In this document: positions 17,308 through 26,292 of the stretch, piece by piece
Layout: every line of letters starts with the position of its first letter
Numbering within the stretch: position 1 is the stretch's first letter
Source of the DNA: Candidatus Zixiibacteriota bacterium
GTDB lineage: Bacteria; Zixibacteria; MSB-5A5; GN15; FEB-12
Length of the DNA stretch: 64,000 nt
Direction of reading: 5' to 3'
Assembly: GCA_029860345.1 (NCBI GenBank)
Contig: JAOUBJ010000007.1
Location: 155,211 to 219,210 of the forward strand
Program-made: the position numbers and the translations under genes
Notes under the pieces: generated by a model
What the model saw: only the letters and a program-made list of their open reading frames with translations
Databases searched by the model: none
Told to the model about the DNA's origin: nothing

Positions 17308-18342
17308 ATGAAATCATACCTAAAAATAACTCTGATAATCCTGGCTCTGGCTGCCATGATAGGCGCCGTGGCTTTGGCCAAAAGCTCTCGCTCCAATCGC
17401 GGCGCCTGGCTGGGCGTTGTTACCCAATCGGTCGACTACGATCTGGCCGAGGCATTCGACCTCGATATCAAATATGGCGTCATCGTCAATGAACTTGTCG
17501 AAGATTCTCCGGCTGAAGAGGTCGGGCTTGAGATCGATGACATAATTGTCGCGGTCGATGGCGAAGAAGTCACCGATTATGACGATCTGGTCGACCTGCT
17601 GGATGAACGCAAAGTTGGTGATCAGGTGACGATAAGTCTGTTCCGTGACGGCGAAAAAATTGATGTTTCGGTCGAGCTGGCCGAACGTCCGCGGGGTCGC
17701 TTCAAATGGGATGCCGGCTCGAACTACAGCTACGGACTCGGAAACTGGTCCCACTCCAGTCATGCCTACATTGGTGTGCATGTCACCGATCTTTCCCGCC
17801 AGTTGGGTGAGTTCTTTGGTGTTGACAAAGGTCGCGGCGCTCTGATTCGGGAGGTCGAGGAAGATTCACCGGCTGATGAGGCCGGTCTGAAAGCGGGCGA
17901 TGTCATTGTTGCTATCGACTCCGACAAGATACGCGATGCCGGAGATGTGGCTGAGTATATTCACGACACCGAGCCCGGCGATAATCTGAGCGTTACTGTA
18001 ATGCGCGACAAAGTGGAAGTCACGCTTGAGGTAGAGGTGGATGAATCGCATGGCGGTTCTCGCTTTGGTGGTTTGTTCGACACTTACTACACGCCACACG
18101 TTCCCAGCCCATCGGTAGACATCAACCTGGACGCCCTGGATGCGTTGGATGATCTGGACATTCGAGTCCCGAACCTGCGCAGCAACTTTCACAGCAGTTT
18201 CAGGGCGCCGCTCGATCGGGATCGTGACAAACTGAAAGGTGAGATGGAGAAACTCCGCCAGGAGTTGAAGGAAATGCAGAAGGACCTGCGCAAGGAAATG
18301 AAAACCGAACTTGACATCCTTCGCGAGATGATCGACAACTGA
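17308..18342 (+). CDS. Exported double-PDZ protein without a protease domain
   Basis: A 344-residue protein with an N-terminal signal peptide or anchor (about 5-25). Two PDZ domains follow (about 30-125 and 150-250), each with a GVIV/GALI carboxylate-binding loop and the SPA-E-GL-GD-I-A-D core of HtrA-type PDZ repeats. The C-terminus (about 295-344) is a charged coiled coil, rich in Lys, Glu and Met-Glu-Lys repeats. No trypsin-like catalytic domain is present, so it is not a DegP protease; it more likely binds exposed C-termini in the periplasm as an adaptor or chaperone. The ATG has GAGGTG 6 nt upstream. A strong terminator follows the gene, so it is transcribed alone. Confidence 0.85.
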   Translation: MKSYLKITLIILALAAMIGAVALAKSSRSNRGAWLGVVTQSVDYDLAEAFDLDIKYGVIVNELVEDSPAEEVGLEIDDIIVAVDGEEVTDYDDLVDLLDERKVGDQVTISLFRDGEKIDVSVELAERPRGRFKWDAGSNYSYGLGNWSHSSHAYIGVHVTDLSRQLGEFFGVDKGRGALIREVEEDSPADEAGLKAGDVIVAIDSDKIRDAGDVAEYIHDTEPGDNLSVTVMRDKVEVTLEVEVDESHGGSRFGGLFDTYYTPHVPSPSVDINLDALDALDDLDIRVPNLRSNFHSSFRAPLDRDRDKLKGEMEKLRQELKEMQKDLRKEMKTELDILREMIDN

Positions 18343-18400
18343 TTTCGACTATTATTAAAGTACCTCCGACTTGACCAGTCATTAAACGGTCTGCTTGAAA

Positions 18401-18429
18401 GAAGCCCCGCTCGACGGGGCTTCCTTTTT
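18401..18429 (+). terminator. Intrinsic terminator of the PDZ-protein gene
   Basis: A 9-bp GC-rich stem (GAAGCCCCG with CGGGGCTTC, 18401-18423) with a 5-nt loop, followed by CTTTTT. Confidence 0.9.
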
Positions 18430-18441
18430 GGAAGTTCTTTC

Positions 18442-18469
18442 TTGCCCTGGGGTGCGGTCCCGGTATATT
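18442..18469 (+). promoter_or_regulatory. hprK promoter predicted to give a leaderless mRNA
   Basis: TTGCCC (18442-18447), a 16-bp spacer and TATATT (18464-18469). Only 8 nt separate the -10 box from the ATG at 18478, so the expected transcription start falls at or next to the start codon. No Shine-Dalgarno sequence precedes the ATG. Confidence 0.55.
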
Positions 18470-18477
18470 GCAAAAGT

Positions 18478-19446
18478 ATGCCCAATATCAGCGTAGAAAA
18501 GTTCTATAGTTCGCGCAACCAGGACCTGGAACTCACCCTGCTGAATACAGAAGCCGGGATGAGGAAGATCATCAGCAATCCGGAGTTACACCGGCCGGGC
18601 TTGGCCTTGACCGGGTTTTTCGAGCGTTTCGCCTCTCAACGGGTGCAGGTGCTGGGTGAAACGGAATTGGCCTTTGTGCAGCAACTTACCGCAGAGCGCA
18701 TGACAGAGGTGTCGGAGCGTCTTTTTGAGCACGACATTCCTATGGTCATCATCACCAAAGCTATCGCCCCGCCGGACGAGTTCCTCAAGGCCGCCGATAA
18801 GCACGGCACGGCGGTGTTTTCCAGTCGTCTGACAACAGCCGAAATGACCAACCGGCTATCCGCTTTTCTCGATCTCTTGTTCGCCCCCAGCATAAACGTC
18901 CATGGCTCGCTGGTTGATGTGTACGGGGTTGGTCTTCTCTATACCGGCAAGTCGGGCATCGGCAAGTCGGAGGTGGCGCTGGACCTGGTCGAACGCGGCC
19001 ATCGATTGGTGGCCGATGATGTCGTCAAGATCACCCGCACCGCGCCGGATGTCATTATCGGCACTAGTTCGGAGCTGTTGGGGCATCACATGGAAATCCG
19101 CGGTGTTGGGATTATCGACATCGAAGAGCTGTTCGGTATCCGCGCTATCCGGATGCAGAAACGGATCGAGGTCGAAGTAAACCTGACTCTTTGGCAAGAA
19201 GGTGAAGATTACGAACGGCTGGGCATCGAGGACAAGATGACCAAAGTGCTGGCGGTGGAATTGCCGGTGGTCAAAGTGCCTATTTCGCCGGGGAAAAACA
19301 TCACGGTGATCTCCGAAGTCATCGCCATGAACCACATGCTCAAAGTGTACGGTGAGAATTCGGCGATCGAGTTCACCAAGAAGCTGTCGCAGAAGATCAA
19401 CCGCCAGTCTCAGACAATGGGCTATCTTGAGGCGGATTACGAGTAG
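18478..19446 (+). CDS. hprK: HPr kinase/phosphorylase
   Basis: A 322-residue HprK, which phosphorylates HPr on Ser (and reverses this) to link sugar-phosphotransfer proteins with carbon status in the cytoplasm. The N-terminal domain spans about 1-130. The C-terminal kinase domain has the Walker A GKSGIGKS at 157-164 and the HprK signature MEIRGVGIIDI with the following FG. Length and motifs are those of a complete enzyme. I place the start at MPNISVEKF because the homologous region begins there; a longer frame back to 18442 would overlap the promoter. HPr and EI genes are not in the window; in FCB and Gram-negative bacteria HprK often works with an incomplete PTS. Confidence 0.93.
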   Translation: MPNISVEKFYSSRNQDLELTLLNTEAGMRKIISNPELHRPGLALTGFFERFASQRVQVLGETELAFVQQLTAERMTEVSERLFEHDIPMVIITKAIAPPDEFLKAADKHGTAVFSSRLTTAEMTNRLSAFLDLLFAPSINVHGSLVDVYGVGLLYTGKSGIGKSEVALDLVERGHRLVADDVVKITRTAPDVIIGTSSELLGHHMEIRGVGIIDIEELFGIRAIRMQKRIEVEVNLTLWQEGEDYERLGIEDKMTKVLAVELPVVKVPISPGKNITVISEVIAMNHMLKVYGENSAIEFTKKLSQKINRQSQTMGYLEADYE

Positions 19447-19485
19447 ACAGCGTCGGCTGACTGTTTTCCCGCCCCCCAAAACCCC

Positions 19486-19513
19486 TTGCATTTCAGAACA
19501 CATTCTTTATACT
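19486..19513 (+). promoter_or_regulatory. Sigma70-type promoter of the PPIase-surA operon
   Basis: TTGCAT (19486-19491), a 16-bp spacer and TATACT (19508-19513), giving a leader of about 80 nt to the ATG at 19600. Confidence 0.6.
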
Positions 19514-19599
19514 GCGTGACCGAGTTTCTGCATATAACGGAACCGGACGGCAAACGACCTGTACAAGTTAGGAAAAACGACTCTAAGGTAGGAATGTTC

Positions 19600-21324
19600 A
19601 TGAAATCGACAGTTAAAGCAGTAGTTCTGGTTCTCACTTGGGCCCTGATAGCCACCCTCTCAGGCTGTGGGGGCTCCGGAGGCCGCACCGTGGCGGTGGT
19701 AGACGACTATGAAATCTCCACTGAGGAGTTCGAGCGGTTTTACCCGGTTGGTTATTACGCCTTCCCCAGTGCACAGGACGAATTCGACAAGAAACTGGAA
19801 CAGGTTGACAGCCTGATGATTATTCACATGCTTGTGCATGCGGCTTACGAACTGGGTATCGACCGTTCTGAAGAACTAGCCCGAGTGGTGCTGGCCAATA
19901 AGGACCGATTCCTGCTTGATATCCTCTACAAAACCGAAGTGAGTGACAAGGCAACTGTGGGAGATACCGAAGTACGTGACTTCTGGGAACGCCTGGAGGA
20001 CAAGATTAGAGCTTCGCATATTGTGGTAAGCGACGAGGACACCGCTCAGGTGTTGTTTGAGCGTCTGAAAGCCGGTGAGAGTTTTGAGAAGATCGCTTAC
20101 GAGCGTTCAATCGACCCTTCGGCCAAAAGAAACAAGGGGGATTTGGGCTATTTCACCTGGGGCGCTTTGGTGGATGAAGTTCAAGAAGTGGCTTTTCAGA
20201 TGGAGCCCGGTGAGCTTTCGCCGCCGGTGGAATCCAATCTCGGATTTCATTTGATCAAGCTGGTGGACCGACTGCCGAACGAACAACGCCGCGAATTCAA
20301 GACTATGAAAGCCGAACTTGAACAGCAAGTCACGGCGCGCAAGCGTTACGCTCTGCAACGGGATTTCTTCAAGTATATCACCGAAGCTTATCCGGTGACT
20401 ATCGATACCACCACTTGTGCCTATCTGCTTCACAAGCGGGAACAGATGTATCCACCCCAGCTTTTGGAAACCCTGCCGCGCAACGATTTTGATGTGGAGC
20501 AACTCGACCGGAACGAGCGGGAGTTGGTGGTAGGGTCCTGGGACGGCGGCCAGATGACAGTGGTGGAGTATCTGGAAGAGATTAAAAAGATACCTGCCAA
20601 TGTACGCCCCGATCTGGATAAGTACGATTCTCTGGCCCTGGTCATTGCAGCCATCAAACGGCAGGACATCCTGCTGATCGAAGCGCACCGGCGCGGACTG
20701 GACTCCGATCCTGAAATGTCTCGCAAGCTGAAGTTGTTCAAAGAGTACACGATGGCCGACATGATGCGTAACGACTCGCTTCCCAAATCGCCGCCGCCGG
20801 ACGACGGTGTCATCAGGATGTACTACGACAAGCATCCAGACGAGTTTACCGATCCGGCAACCTATCATGTGTATGAGATTCTCCTGGCCGATGAGTTGAA
20901 AGCGATCGAGTTGAGGAACAGTATCAAAACTGAAGAGGAGTTCAGGGAGATAGCCCTGGAGATTTCGGAGCGACCCGGAAAGCGTGCGCTCCAGGGGGAT
21001 CTCGGTTACATTCGTCCTGAAGCTTATCCCGACATTCACGCCGTGGCGGCCAAAACAAGAGTGAGAACCATCGGCGGTCCGGTGGTAACTCGCGGCAAGT
21101 ATTCCATCTTTTGGGTGTCCGACAAAACAGAACCGGTACTGAAAGATTTCCTCGGTGTCAAACGGATCATCTTCGAGAAAATATCACAACAGAATTCTCA
21201 TGCCGCCTTTGCGGCCTGGGTGGACGAGCGCAAACAGACAATAGATTACGAAGTCTATGAGGACGCGCTCCGGGCTACAATTGACATGGATAGGTATCCT
21301 GATGAGGAAGAGACCGGTTCATAA
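19600..21324 (+). CDS. PpiC-type peptidyl-prolyl isomerase lipoprotein
   Basis: A 574-residue exported PPIase of the SurA/PrsA type. A lipoprotein signal ends at LSGC, so the mature protein should be lipid-anchored. A SurA-N-like helical region is followed by a parvulin domain at about 155-260, recognisable by ASHIVV, GDLGYF, EPGELSPPVESNLGFHLIKL. A second, degenerate parvulin-like segment lies near 430-545 (YHVYEILLAD, GDLGYI). It probably assists folding of outer-membrane or secreted proteins. The start at 19600 is chosen because AAGGTAGGA sits 6 nt upstream; an ATG at 19594 has no spacing. The surA gene begins 10 bp after its stop. Confidence 0.88.
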   Translation: MKSTVKAVVLVLTWALIATLSGCGGSGGRTVAVVDDYEISTEEFERFYPVGYYAFPSAQDEFDKKLEQVDSLMIIHMLVHAAYELGIDRSEELARVVLANKDRFLLDILYKTEVSDKATVGDTEVRDFWERLEDKIRASHIVVSDEDTAQVLFERLKAGESFEKIAYERSIDPSAKRNKGDLGYFTWGALVDEVQEVAFQMEPGELSPPVESNLGFHLIKLVDRLPNEQRREFKTMKAELEQQVTARKRYALQRDFFKYITEAYPVTIDTTTCAYLLHKREQMYPPQLLETLPRNDFDVEQLDRNERELVVGSWDGGQMTVVEYLEEIKKIPANVRPDLDKYDSLALVIAAIKRQDILLIEAHRRGLDSDPEMSRKLKLFKEYTMADMMRNDSLPKSPPPDDGVIRMYYDKHPDEFTDPATYHVYEILLADELKAIELRNSIKTEEEFREIALEISERPGKRALQGDLGYIRPEAYPDIHAVAAKTRVRTIGGPVVTRGKYSIFWVSDKTEPVLKDFLGVKRIIFEKISQQNSHAAFAAWVDERKQTIDYEVYEDALRATIDMDRYPDEEETGS

Positions 21325-21334
21325 CGGCACTCGA

Positions 21335-22639
21335 ATGATCAGTTTGGTGAGATACCTGCAACTGATGTTGCCGGTCTTGCTGTTGGTGTCTTCATCAGCC
21401 TATGCTCAGCGTGAGACGGTCGACAAAATAGTCGCGGTAGTAGGCGATCAGGTCATTTTGGCTTCAGAGCTGGCCGGGCAGATTCAATTCACCGCCCTTC
21501 AGACAGGTCGTCAGCCTCGATCTGAAAGCGAGGTGGAGGAGCTCCAGAACGAAGTGCTGGATCAGATGATCTCCGACCAGCTTTTTCTGATAGCCGCCCG
21601 CCTGGACACAACTATCAATGTACGCAATGAAGAAGTCGAAATGGCGCTGGACGAACGGGTGGCCACTATATCGAAAAATTTCCCTACCGAACAGGCTTTT
21701 CTCGACGCTTTGGCGGCCGAAGAGATCACTCTGCGGGAATTACGCAAGCGATTCAAGAGCGAAGTCAAGAACCAGATTCTCAAACAGCGTTTCATTCAAA
21801 AGAAGCTGTCGTCGGTCTCCATCTCTCGGCACGAGGTGGAGAAGTTCTATGGCGAGTTTAGGGATTCAATTCCGGCCCAACCGGAGGCAGCCAGGCTGGC
21901 CCATGTCCTGTTGAGTATCCAGCCGTCGACCGATGTCGAAGATTCAGTCATGCAAAGAGCCACACAACTGAGGCAGGAGATACTGGACGGCGCCGATTTC
22001 GCCGACATCTCCCGCCAACATTCCTCGCTGGGCGCCGGCGCCGAAGGCGGCGATCTCGGATGGATATCTCGTGAGGATGTCGTGGAAGAGTTCGCTCGTG
22101 CCGCCTTCCAGTTGCAGGAAGGTGATATCTCAGGCGTTGTGCGCTCACCCTTTGGCTATCACGTCATCAAGTGTGAAGGCAAGCGTGATGACAAGCTCAA
22201 GCTCAGGCACCTTTTGCTGGCCGTAACGCCATCGGCCGGGGATACCATCCGAGTACTTGACTTGGCCGATTCATTGGTGCAGTCGCTACGTGAGGGAGCC
22301 TCGTTTGAGGAGACAGCCAAGATATTCTCGGCCGACAATGAAACGCGCACCCAGGGGGGTGAACTGGGTTGGTTTGCATTGGGCAATCTACCGCCGGAGT
22401 TTGCAGCCGCCGTGGCTGGGTGGAACACGCCGGGCGAATACCGTGGACCGATTACAACCCAGTATGGCGTGCATCTGTTCAAGCTTCTGGAATACCAAGC
22501 CGAGAAAGAGTACACACTGGACGATGATTTTGATTCCCTCAAAGAACTGGCCCGGCAGGATAAAACCGGACGGTTGGTCGACAAGTGGATCGGTCAGATC
22601 AAAGCTGAGACTCATATCGAAAACAGGCTGGACAACTGA
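21335..22639 (+). CDS. surA: Periplasmic chaperone SurA
   Basis: A 434-residue periplasmic chaperone for unfolded outer-membrane proteins. The signal peptide ends near SSAYAQ. The SurA N-terminal domain (KIVAVVGDQVILASEL) covers about 25-170. Two parvulin domains follow, the first with ARLAHVLLSI and GGDLGWISREDV...SPFGYHVIKC, the second with LRHLLLAV and GGELGWFALGNLPPEF...TQYGVHLFKL. A short C-terminal helix ends the protein. I chose the ATG at 21335 because it places the signal peptide at the N-terminus; a Met at 21302 is possible. Its stop overlaps the start of the S4 protein (TGATG), indicating translational coupling. Confidence 0.92.
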   Translation: MISLVRYLQLMLPVLLLVSSSAYAQRETVDKIVAVVGDQVILASELAGQIQFTALQTGRQPRSESEVEELQNEVLDQMISDQLFLIAARLDTTINVRNEEVEMALDERVATISKNFPTEQAFLDALAAEEITLRELRKRFKSEVKNQILKQRFIQKKLSSVSISRHEVEKFYGEFRDSIPAQPEAARLAHVLLSIQPSTDVEDSVMQRATQLRQEILDGADFADISRQHSSLGAGAEGGDLGWISREDVVEEFARAAFQLQEGDISGVVRSPFGYHVIKCEGKRDDKLKLRHLLLAVTPSAGDTIRVLDLADSLVQSLREGASFEETAKIFSADNETRTQGGELGWFALGNLPPEFAAAVAGWNTPGEYRGPITTQYGVHLFKLLEYQAEKEYTLDDDFDSLKELARQDKTGRLVDKWIGQIKAETHIENRLDN

Positions 22640-22890
22640 TGCGCCTGGATGACTACCTCTCGACTGTCGGCATGATAAAGCGGCGCACCGTTGCCAAAGA
22701 ACTAGCCCAGAAAGGGCTGGTTCATGTCAACGAGCGGCGAGCCAAACCGGCCTACCAGATCAAACTTAACGATATCATTGCAATCCGGGGCACCCATCCG
22801 GTAACGGTCGAGGTGGTCGGTATTCCCACCGGATCGGTACCCAAAGAACGTCGCGAAGAGTTTTTCCGTATTCTACCCACCGAGCAATAG
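22639..22890 (+). CDS. S4-domain RNA-binding protein (RqcP/Hsp15-like)
   Basis: An 83-residue single S4 domain: RLDDYLSTVGMIKRRTVAKEL starts the alpha-L RNA-binding fold, and GLVHVNERRAKPAYQIKLNDII completes it. Stand-alone S4 proteins of this size (RqcP/YlmH or Hsp15 group) bind 23S rRNA or tRNA on obstructed ribosomes and help rescue stalled nascent chains. The start codon overlaps the stop of surA. That pairing makes functional sense as protein quality control but is not proof of it. Confidence 0.85.
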   Translation: MRLDDYLSTVGMIKRRTVAKELAQKGLVHVNERRAKPAYQIKLNDIIAIRGTHPVTVEVVGIPTGSVPKERREEFFRILPTEQ

Positions 22891-22978
22891 CCATTCAGCC
22901 CCGACGCTGTCTTTATAAGCGGCTGTCGGGAGGCTACTTAAGCGCCCCTGCGCTTCGCCTGGATTAATGCCGGGCCAC

Positions 22979-22992
22979 TTGACTTCGGTCAA
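22979..22992. promoter_or_regulatory. TTGAC-N4-GTCAA site (CRP/FNR family, HcpR/NnrR-like)
   Basis: TTGAC-TTCG-GTCAA is a perfect palindromic half-site pair, 65 bp before the start of the Fe-S/hemerythrin operon. This spacing and sequence is the known consensus for CRP/FNR-family regulators of nitrosative stress and anaerobic respiration. As RNA it could also form a UUCG tetraloop hairpin (CTTGAC with GTCAAG, 22978-22993), so an RNA role cannot be excluded. Confidence 0.55.
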
Positions 22993-23005
22993 GGTCGAGT
23001 TTTGG

Positions 23006-23030
23006 CTTCTGCCGTTTACTAAGGCAGAAG
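23006..23030 (+). other. Leader hairpin upstream of the ferredoxin gene
   Basis: CTTCTGCC (23006-23013) and GGCAGAAG (23023-23030) form an 8-bp perfect stem with a 9-nt loop, ending 26 nt before the start codon. No T run follows, so this is not an intrinsic terminator. It may stabilise the mRNA or be a protein-binding site. Confidence 0.45.
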
Positions 23031-23056
23031 AAAGAACCAAAGCCTGAGGAGTTGCC

Positions 23057-23827
23057 ATGGCGGTCCGTAAGATCATAGTAATAGACGAAGAGAAGTGCGA
23101 CGGTTGCGGCGACTGTGTAGCTGCCTGCCACGAAGGAGCTATCAAGATCATTGACGGTAAAGCCAGGCTGATCTCTGACACATATTGTGACGGCCTGGGT
23201 GACTGTTTGAGTGAGTGTCATGTCGGCGCCATTAAAATCATAGAACGTGAAGCAGCTGACTTCGATGAGGCAGCCGTAGCCGAACATCTGGCCCGCCAGA
23301 AGATGGCCATGCCGGTAGCCGGACCCTCGGGCGGCTGCCCCGGTTCAGCCATGCGACAGTTTGATGGACCTCCGAAAGCAGCCGGTGCTCCGGTAGCGGC
23401 TACGCCGGGTGGATCACAGCCTGAGGACCCGTCGCTTCTGAGTCATTGGCCCATCCAACTGATGTTGGTGCCGCCGGGCGCACCCTTCTTGCAGGGCGCC
23501 GACCTGGTCATCTGTGCCGACTGTGTGCCGTTCACCGTACCTGACTTTCATGCTCGGTACCTGAACGGTCGTGCTGTGTTGGTAGGTTGTCCCAAGCTGG
23601 ATGATTTGAACTTTTACTTCGACAAACTGCAAGCTATTTTTGCTCAGGCCAAGCCGAGTCGTATCACTGTGCTGCGGATGGAAGTTCCTTGCTGTGGAGG
23701 GATCGCCGATGCCACTTTGAGGGCGCGTGAGAATTCGGCCCCGCAAGCGCTTTTGGAAGTGCACACGATAGGTGTCCGTGGAGGTATCCACGAGCAGACG
23801 GTCGCGGTCCGGCCACAGGAGAGTTGA
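23057..23827 (+). CDS. Two-cluster ferredoxin-like Fe-S protein
   Basis: A 256-residue cytoplasmic Fe-S protein. Cluster 1 is canonical (C14, C17, C20, C24). The second motif, C44-x2-L47-x2-C50-x3-C54, has Leu where a cysteine is expected, as in many members of this ferredoxin family (CDGLG-C). A linker rich in Ala, Gly and Pro leads to a C-terminal domain (about 140-256) with further cysteines in LVICADCVPF, VLVGCPKLDD and VPCCGG, which probably bind another metal site. The start has GAGGAG upstream. It probably passes electrons to the membrane ferredoxin encoded next, with which it nearly overlaps. Confidence 0.85.
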   Translation: MAVRKIIVIDEEKCDGCGDCVAACHEGAIKIIDGKARLISDTYCDGLGDCLSECHVGAIKIIEREAADFDEAAVAEHLARQKMAMPVAGPSGGCPGSAMRQFDGPPKAAGAPVAATPGGSQPEDPSLLSHWPIQLMLVPPGAPFLQGADLVICADCVPFTVPDFHARYLNGRAVLVGCPKLDDLNFYFDKLQAIFAQAKPSRITVLRMEVPCCGGIADATLRARENSAPQALLEVHTIGVRGGIHEQTVAVRPQES

Positions 23828-23847
23828 CGACGATTAAGGAGAGACAA

Positions 23848-24987
23848 GTGAGCGACCAAAACGGGGTAACTCACGCCGGGCGAAAAGAAGATCAGAGTGT
23901 TCCCAACGGGTTGGAAGCACCCATCGGCCGGTATCGGTTGGCCGTTCAGGTGGCATTTGTGTTGATCTGCGTGTGGATCGGCGTTGAGTTTCATTATTTC
24001 GTCAAGTACCTGGAAAGCGGCGGCGCTGCGACCTTCGTGAACCGGCCGCCGGGCGCGGAAGCGTTTCTGCCGATCAGCTCGTTGATGAGTCTCTACTATT
24101 ATTTTCTGACCGGTGTTATCCACTGGGCCCACCCGGCCGGAGTTTTCATTTTGATTGCGATAATCGTCGGGTCGTTGGTTTTCGGCAAGTCATTCTGTTC
24201 GTGGATTTGTCCGGTCGGCTTGCTTTCGGAGTCATTGGGCGACTGGTCCAAAAAACTGTTCGGCCGCCAAATGAAACTTCCGCGCTGGCTTGACTACCCA
24301 CTGCGCAGTCTCAAGTATCTACTACTGGCTTTTTTCGTCTATGCTATCTTTTTTCTCATGACCGCCGCCTCGCTTAAGACTTTTCTGGACAGTCCGTACA
24401 ACCAGGTTGCCGACATCAAGATGTACTACTTCTTTGCAGATATCTCCGCCTTTGTTTGGTGGACCTTGGTCGTGTTGTTCGTGCTTTCGTTCTTCGTTCG
24501 CAACTTTTGGTGTCGCTATCTCTGTCCCTACGGTGCTCTGTTGGGATCGCTTTCGCTGCTGCGTCCGTTCAAGATTCGCCGCAACGTTCAGTCGTGCATC
24601 GATTGCGCCAAGTGTGCCGTCGTCTGTCCGTCGAGTATCAAAGTAGATAAAGTTGTGGCAGTGAATTCCGACGAATGCACAACCTGCCTGAGTTGTCTCG
24701 ACGTTTGCCCGGTTCCACAGACGCTCGAACTAAAAGCAACGCCGCAACGTTTCAACGTCTCGAAAAAAACCGTTGCCGTTGGGGTGGTGGCAATCTATCT
24801 CCTGGTTTGTGCTCTCGGTTGGATCAGCGGCAACTGGCAGAACAGGATCACAGCGGATGAATACCTGATCCATCAGAAATATCTCCACAGCTACGGGCAT
24901 CCCACCGGCACGAACGAGATAGACAAACTCAACCAACAGTCGAAGGACCAGGGTAGCAGCAACCAAAATACTAATGACGGACGGTAG
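23848..24987 (+). CDS. NapH/CcoG-like polytopic membrane Fe-S protein
   Basis: About 379 residues with roughly five or six membrane segments. Two CxxxCP motifs (FCSWICPVG and FWCRYLCPYG) lie at the membrane face. They are followed by two 4Fe-4S motifs, CIDCAKCAVVCP and CTTCLSCLDVCP, then a last membrane helix and a polar tail. This is the arrangement of NapH, NosR C-terminal and RdxA/CcoG electron-transfer proteins. It may move electrons between the quinone pool and the soluble ferredoxin. I choose the GTG at 23848 because AAGGAGA lies 5 nt upstream; an upstream TTG at 23824 has no ribosome site. Confidence 0.85.
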   Translation: MSDQNGVTHAGRKEDQSVPNGLEAPIGRYRLAVQVAFVLICVWIGVEFHYFVKYLESGGAATFVNRPPGAEAFLPISSLMSLYYYFLTGVIHWAHPAGVFILIAIIVGSLVFGKSFCSWICPVGLLSESLGDWSKKLFGRQMKLPRWLDYPLRSLKYLLLAFFVYAIFFLMTAASLKTFLDSPYNQVADIKMYYFFADISAFVWWTLVVLFVLSFFVRNFWCRYLCPYGALLGSLSLLRPFKIRRNVQSCIDCAKCAVVCPSSIKVDKVVAVNSDECTTCLSCLDVCPVPQTLELKATPQRFNVSKKTVAVGVVAIYLLVCALGWISGNWQNRITADEYLIHQKYLHSYGHPTGTNEIDKLNQQSKDQGSSNQNTNDGR

Positions 24988-25032
24988 CAAACGGGAGGAC
25001 CGGGCCGGGCTCCAGGAAACGAGGATAAGTAG

Positions 25033-26292
25033 ATGAGCGAACTGATAGACAATACCAACCGGCGACGCGACCTGCTAAAACATCTGATCCTGCAACTGCA
25101 CAATGGAGAGGCCCCCGAAGCGGTCAAGAAGCAGCTGGTCCGGTTGTTGGGCGAGGTGCCTTACGACGATGTGGTAGCCGCCGAGCAGGAGTTGATTGCC
25201 GAGGGACTGCCGACTGAAGAAGTATTGAAACTGTGCGATATTCACTCCGACGTCCTGAAAGGTCAGATAGATCGTTCCGATGCCGCCGAAGTGCCGCCCG
25301 GCCATCCGGTGCACACTTTCCAGCAGGAGAACCGCGCCTTGGAAGGAGAGCTGGCCCTGTTGGATAAACTCTGTGAGTCGATAGCCGAAGCCACTTCTGC
25401 CGATGAAGTGCCTGCGCTGATGCTTCAGGTTCAGGTGCGGATTAACGCCCTGGCTGATGTGGAGAAGCACTATCAGCGCAAAGAGAATCTGCTTTTTCCC
25501 TTTCTCGAAAAACATGGGATCACCGGTCCACCCACCGTGATGTGGGGTAAGCATGACGAGACGCGGGCATTGCTCAAAACGGCGATTGAAGCTATACGAC
25601 AAACTGCGGATATCAATGCAGATGAAGCAAAAGTAGTTGTTGAGACAATCGTCAGGCCGGCGGCTTCGTCGATTGCCGAGATGGTATTCAAGGAAGAAGA
25701 GATTCTGCTTCCCATGTCCATGGATACTCTCACCGAATCGGAATGGGGTCAGGTGCAGGCTCAGAGCTTGTCCATCGGCTATTGTCTCTTCGATCCCAGC
25801 GACGAATGGCGCCCGAGAACCGAAGTGTCTTCGACAACCGCCGAAGCGACACCAACAAGTACGGACCCGGACGATCGTATCCAACTACCTTCCGGTTCGC
25901 TCAATCCTGCCGAACTCCATGCAATCCTCAGCAACATCCCGTTTGATCTGACTTTCGTCGACAATGATGACACCGTGCGCTATTTCACGCAGGGGCGGGA
26001 ACGGATATTCCAGCGCAATCGGGCCATCCTGGGCCGCAAGGTGCAGATGTGTCATCCGCCCAAGTCTGTTCACATGGTGGAGAAGATTATTGACGACTTC
26101 AAAAGCGGAGCACAGGATCGGGCCGCCTTCTGGATCACGCTTGGTGAACGATTCGTGCATATTGAATACTTCGCACTGCGAGACAACAGTGGCGCCTATC
26201 TCGGCACACTGGAAGTCAGTCAGGACCTCACCGAAAAACGTGCCCTCAGCGGTGAGCAACGACTGCTAAACTACGGCAGTCCCGGCCAATGA
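25033..26292 (+). CDS. DUF438-hemerythrin-PAS protein
   Basis: A 419-residue cytoplasmic protein with three modules. An N-terminal DUF438 helical domain (about 1-75, LVRLLGEVPYDDVVAAEQEL) is followed by a hemerythrin/HHE four-helix bundle (about 90-240; His and Glu ligands in HYQRKENLLFPFLEKHG, KHDETR and EEEILLPM). The C-terminal PAS domain (about 290-405, RYFTQGRERIFQRNRAILGRKV) is the type common in this family. DUF438 proteins bind O2, NO or haem ligands at a di-iron site and occur in NO-response loci. The stop overlaps the start of the next gene (ATGA). Confidence 0.9.
   Translation: MSELIDNTNRRRDLLKHLILQLHNGEAPEAVKKQLVRLLGEVPYDDVVAAEQELIAEGLPTEEVLKLCDIHSDVLKGQIDRSDAAEVPPGHPVHTFQQENRALEGELALLDKLCESIAEATSADEVPALMLQVQVRINALADVEKHYQRKENLLFPFLEKHGITGPPTVMWGKHDETRALLKTAIEAIRQTADINADEAKVVVETIVRPAASSIAEMVFKEEEILLPMSMDTLTESEWGQVQAQSLSIGYCLFDPSDEWRPRTEVSSTTAEATPTSTDPDDRIQLPSGSLNPAELHAILSNIPFDLTFVDNDDTVRYFTQGRERIFQRNRAILGRKVQMCHPPKSVHMVEKIIDDFKSGAQDRAAFWITLGERFVHIEYFALRDNSGAYLGTLEVSQDLTEKRALSGEQRLLNYGSPGQ

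Noticed and set aside
17308..18342. DegP/HtrA protease
   Set aside because: Two HtrA-like PDZ domains are present but there is no trypsin-like domain or catalytic triad.
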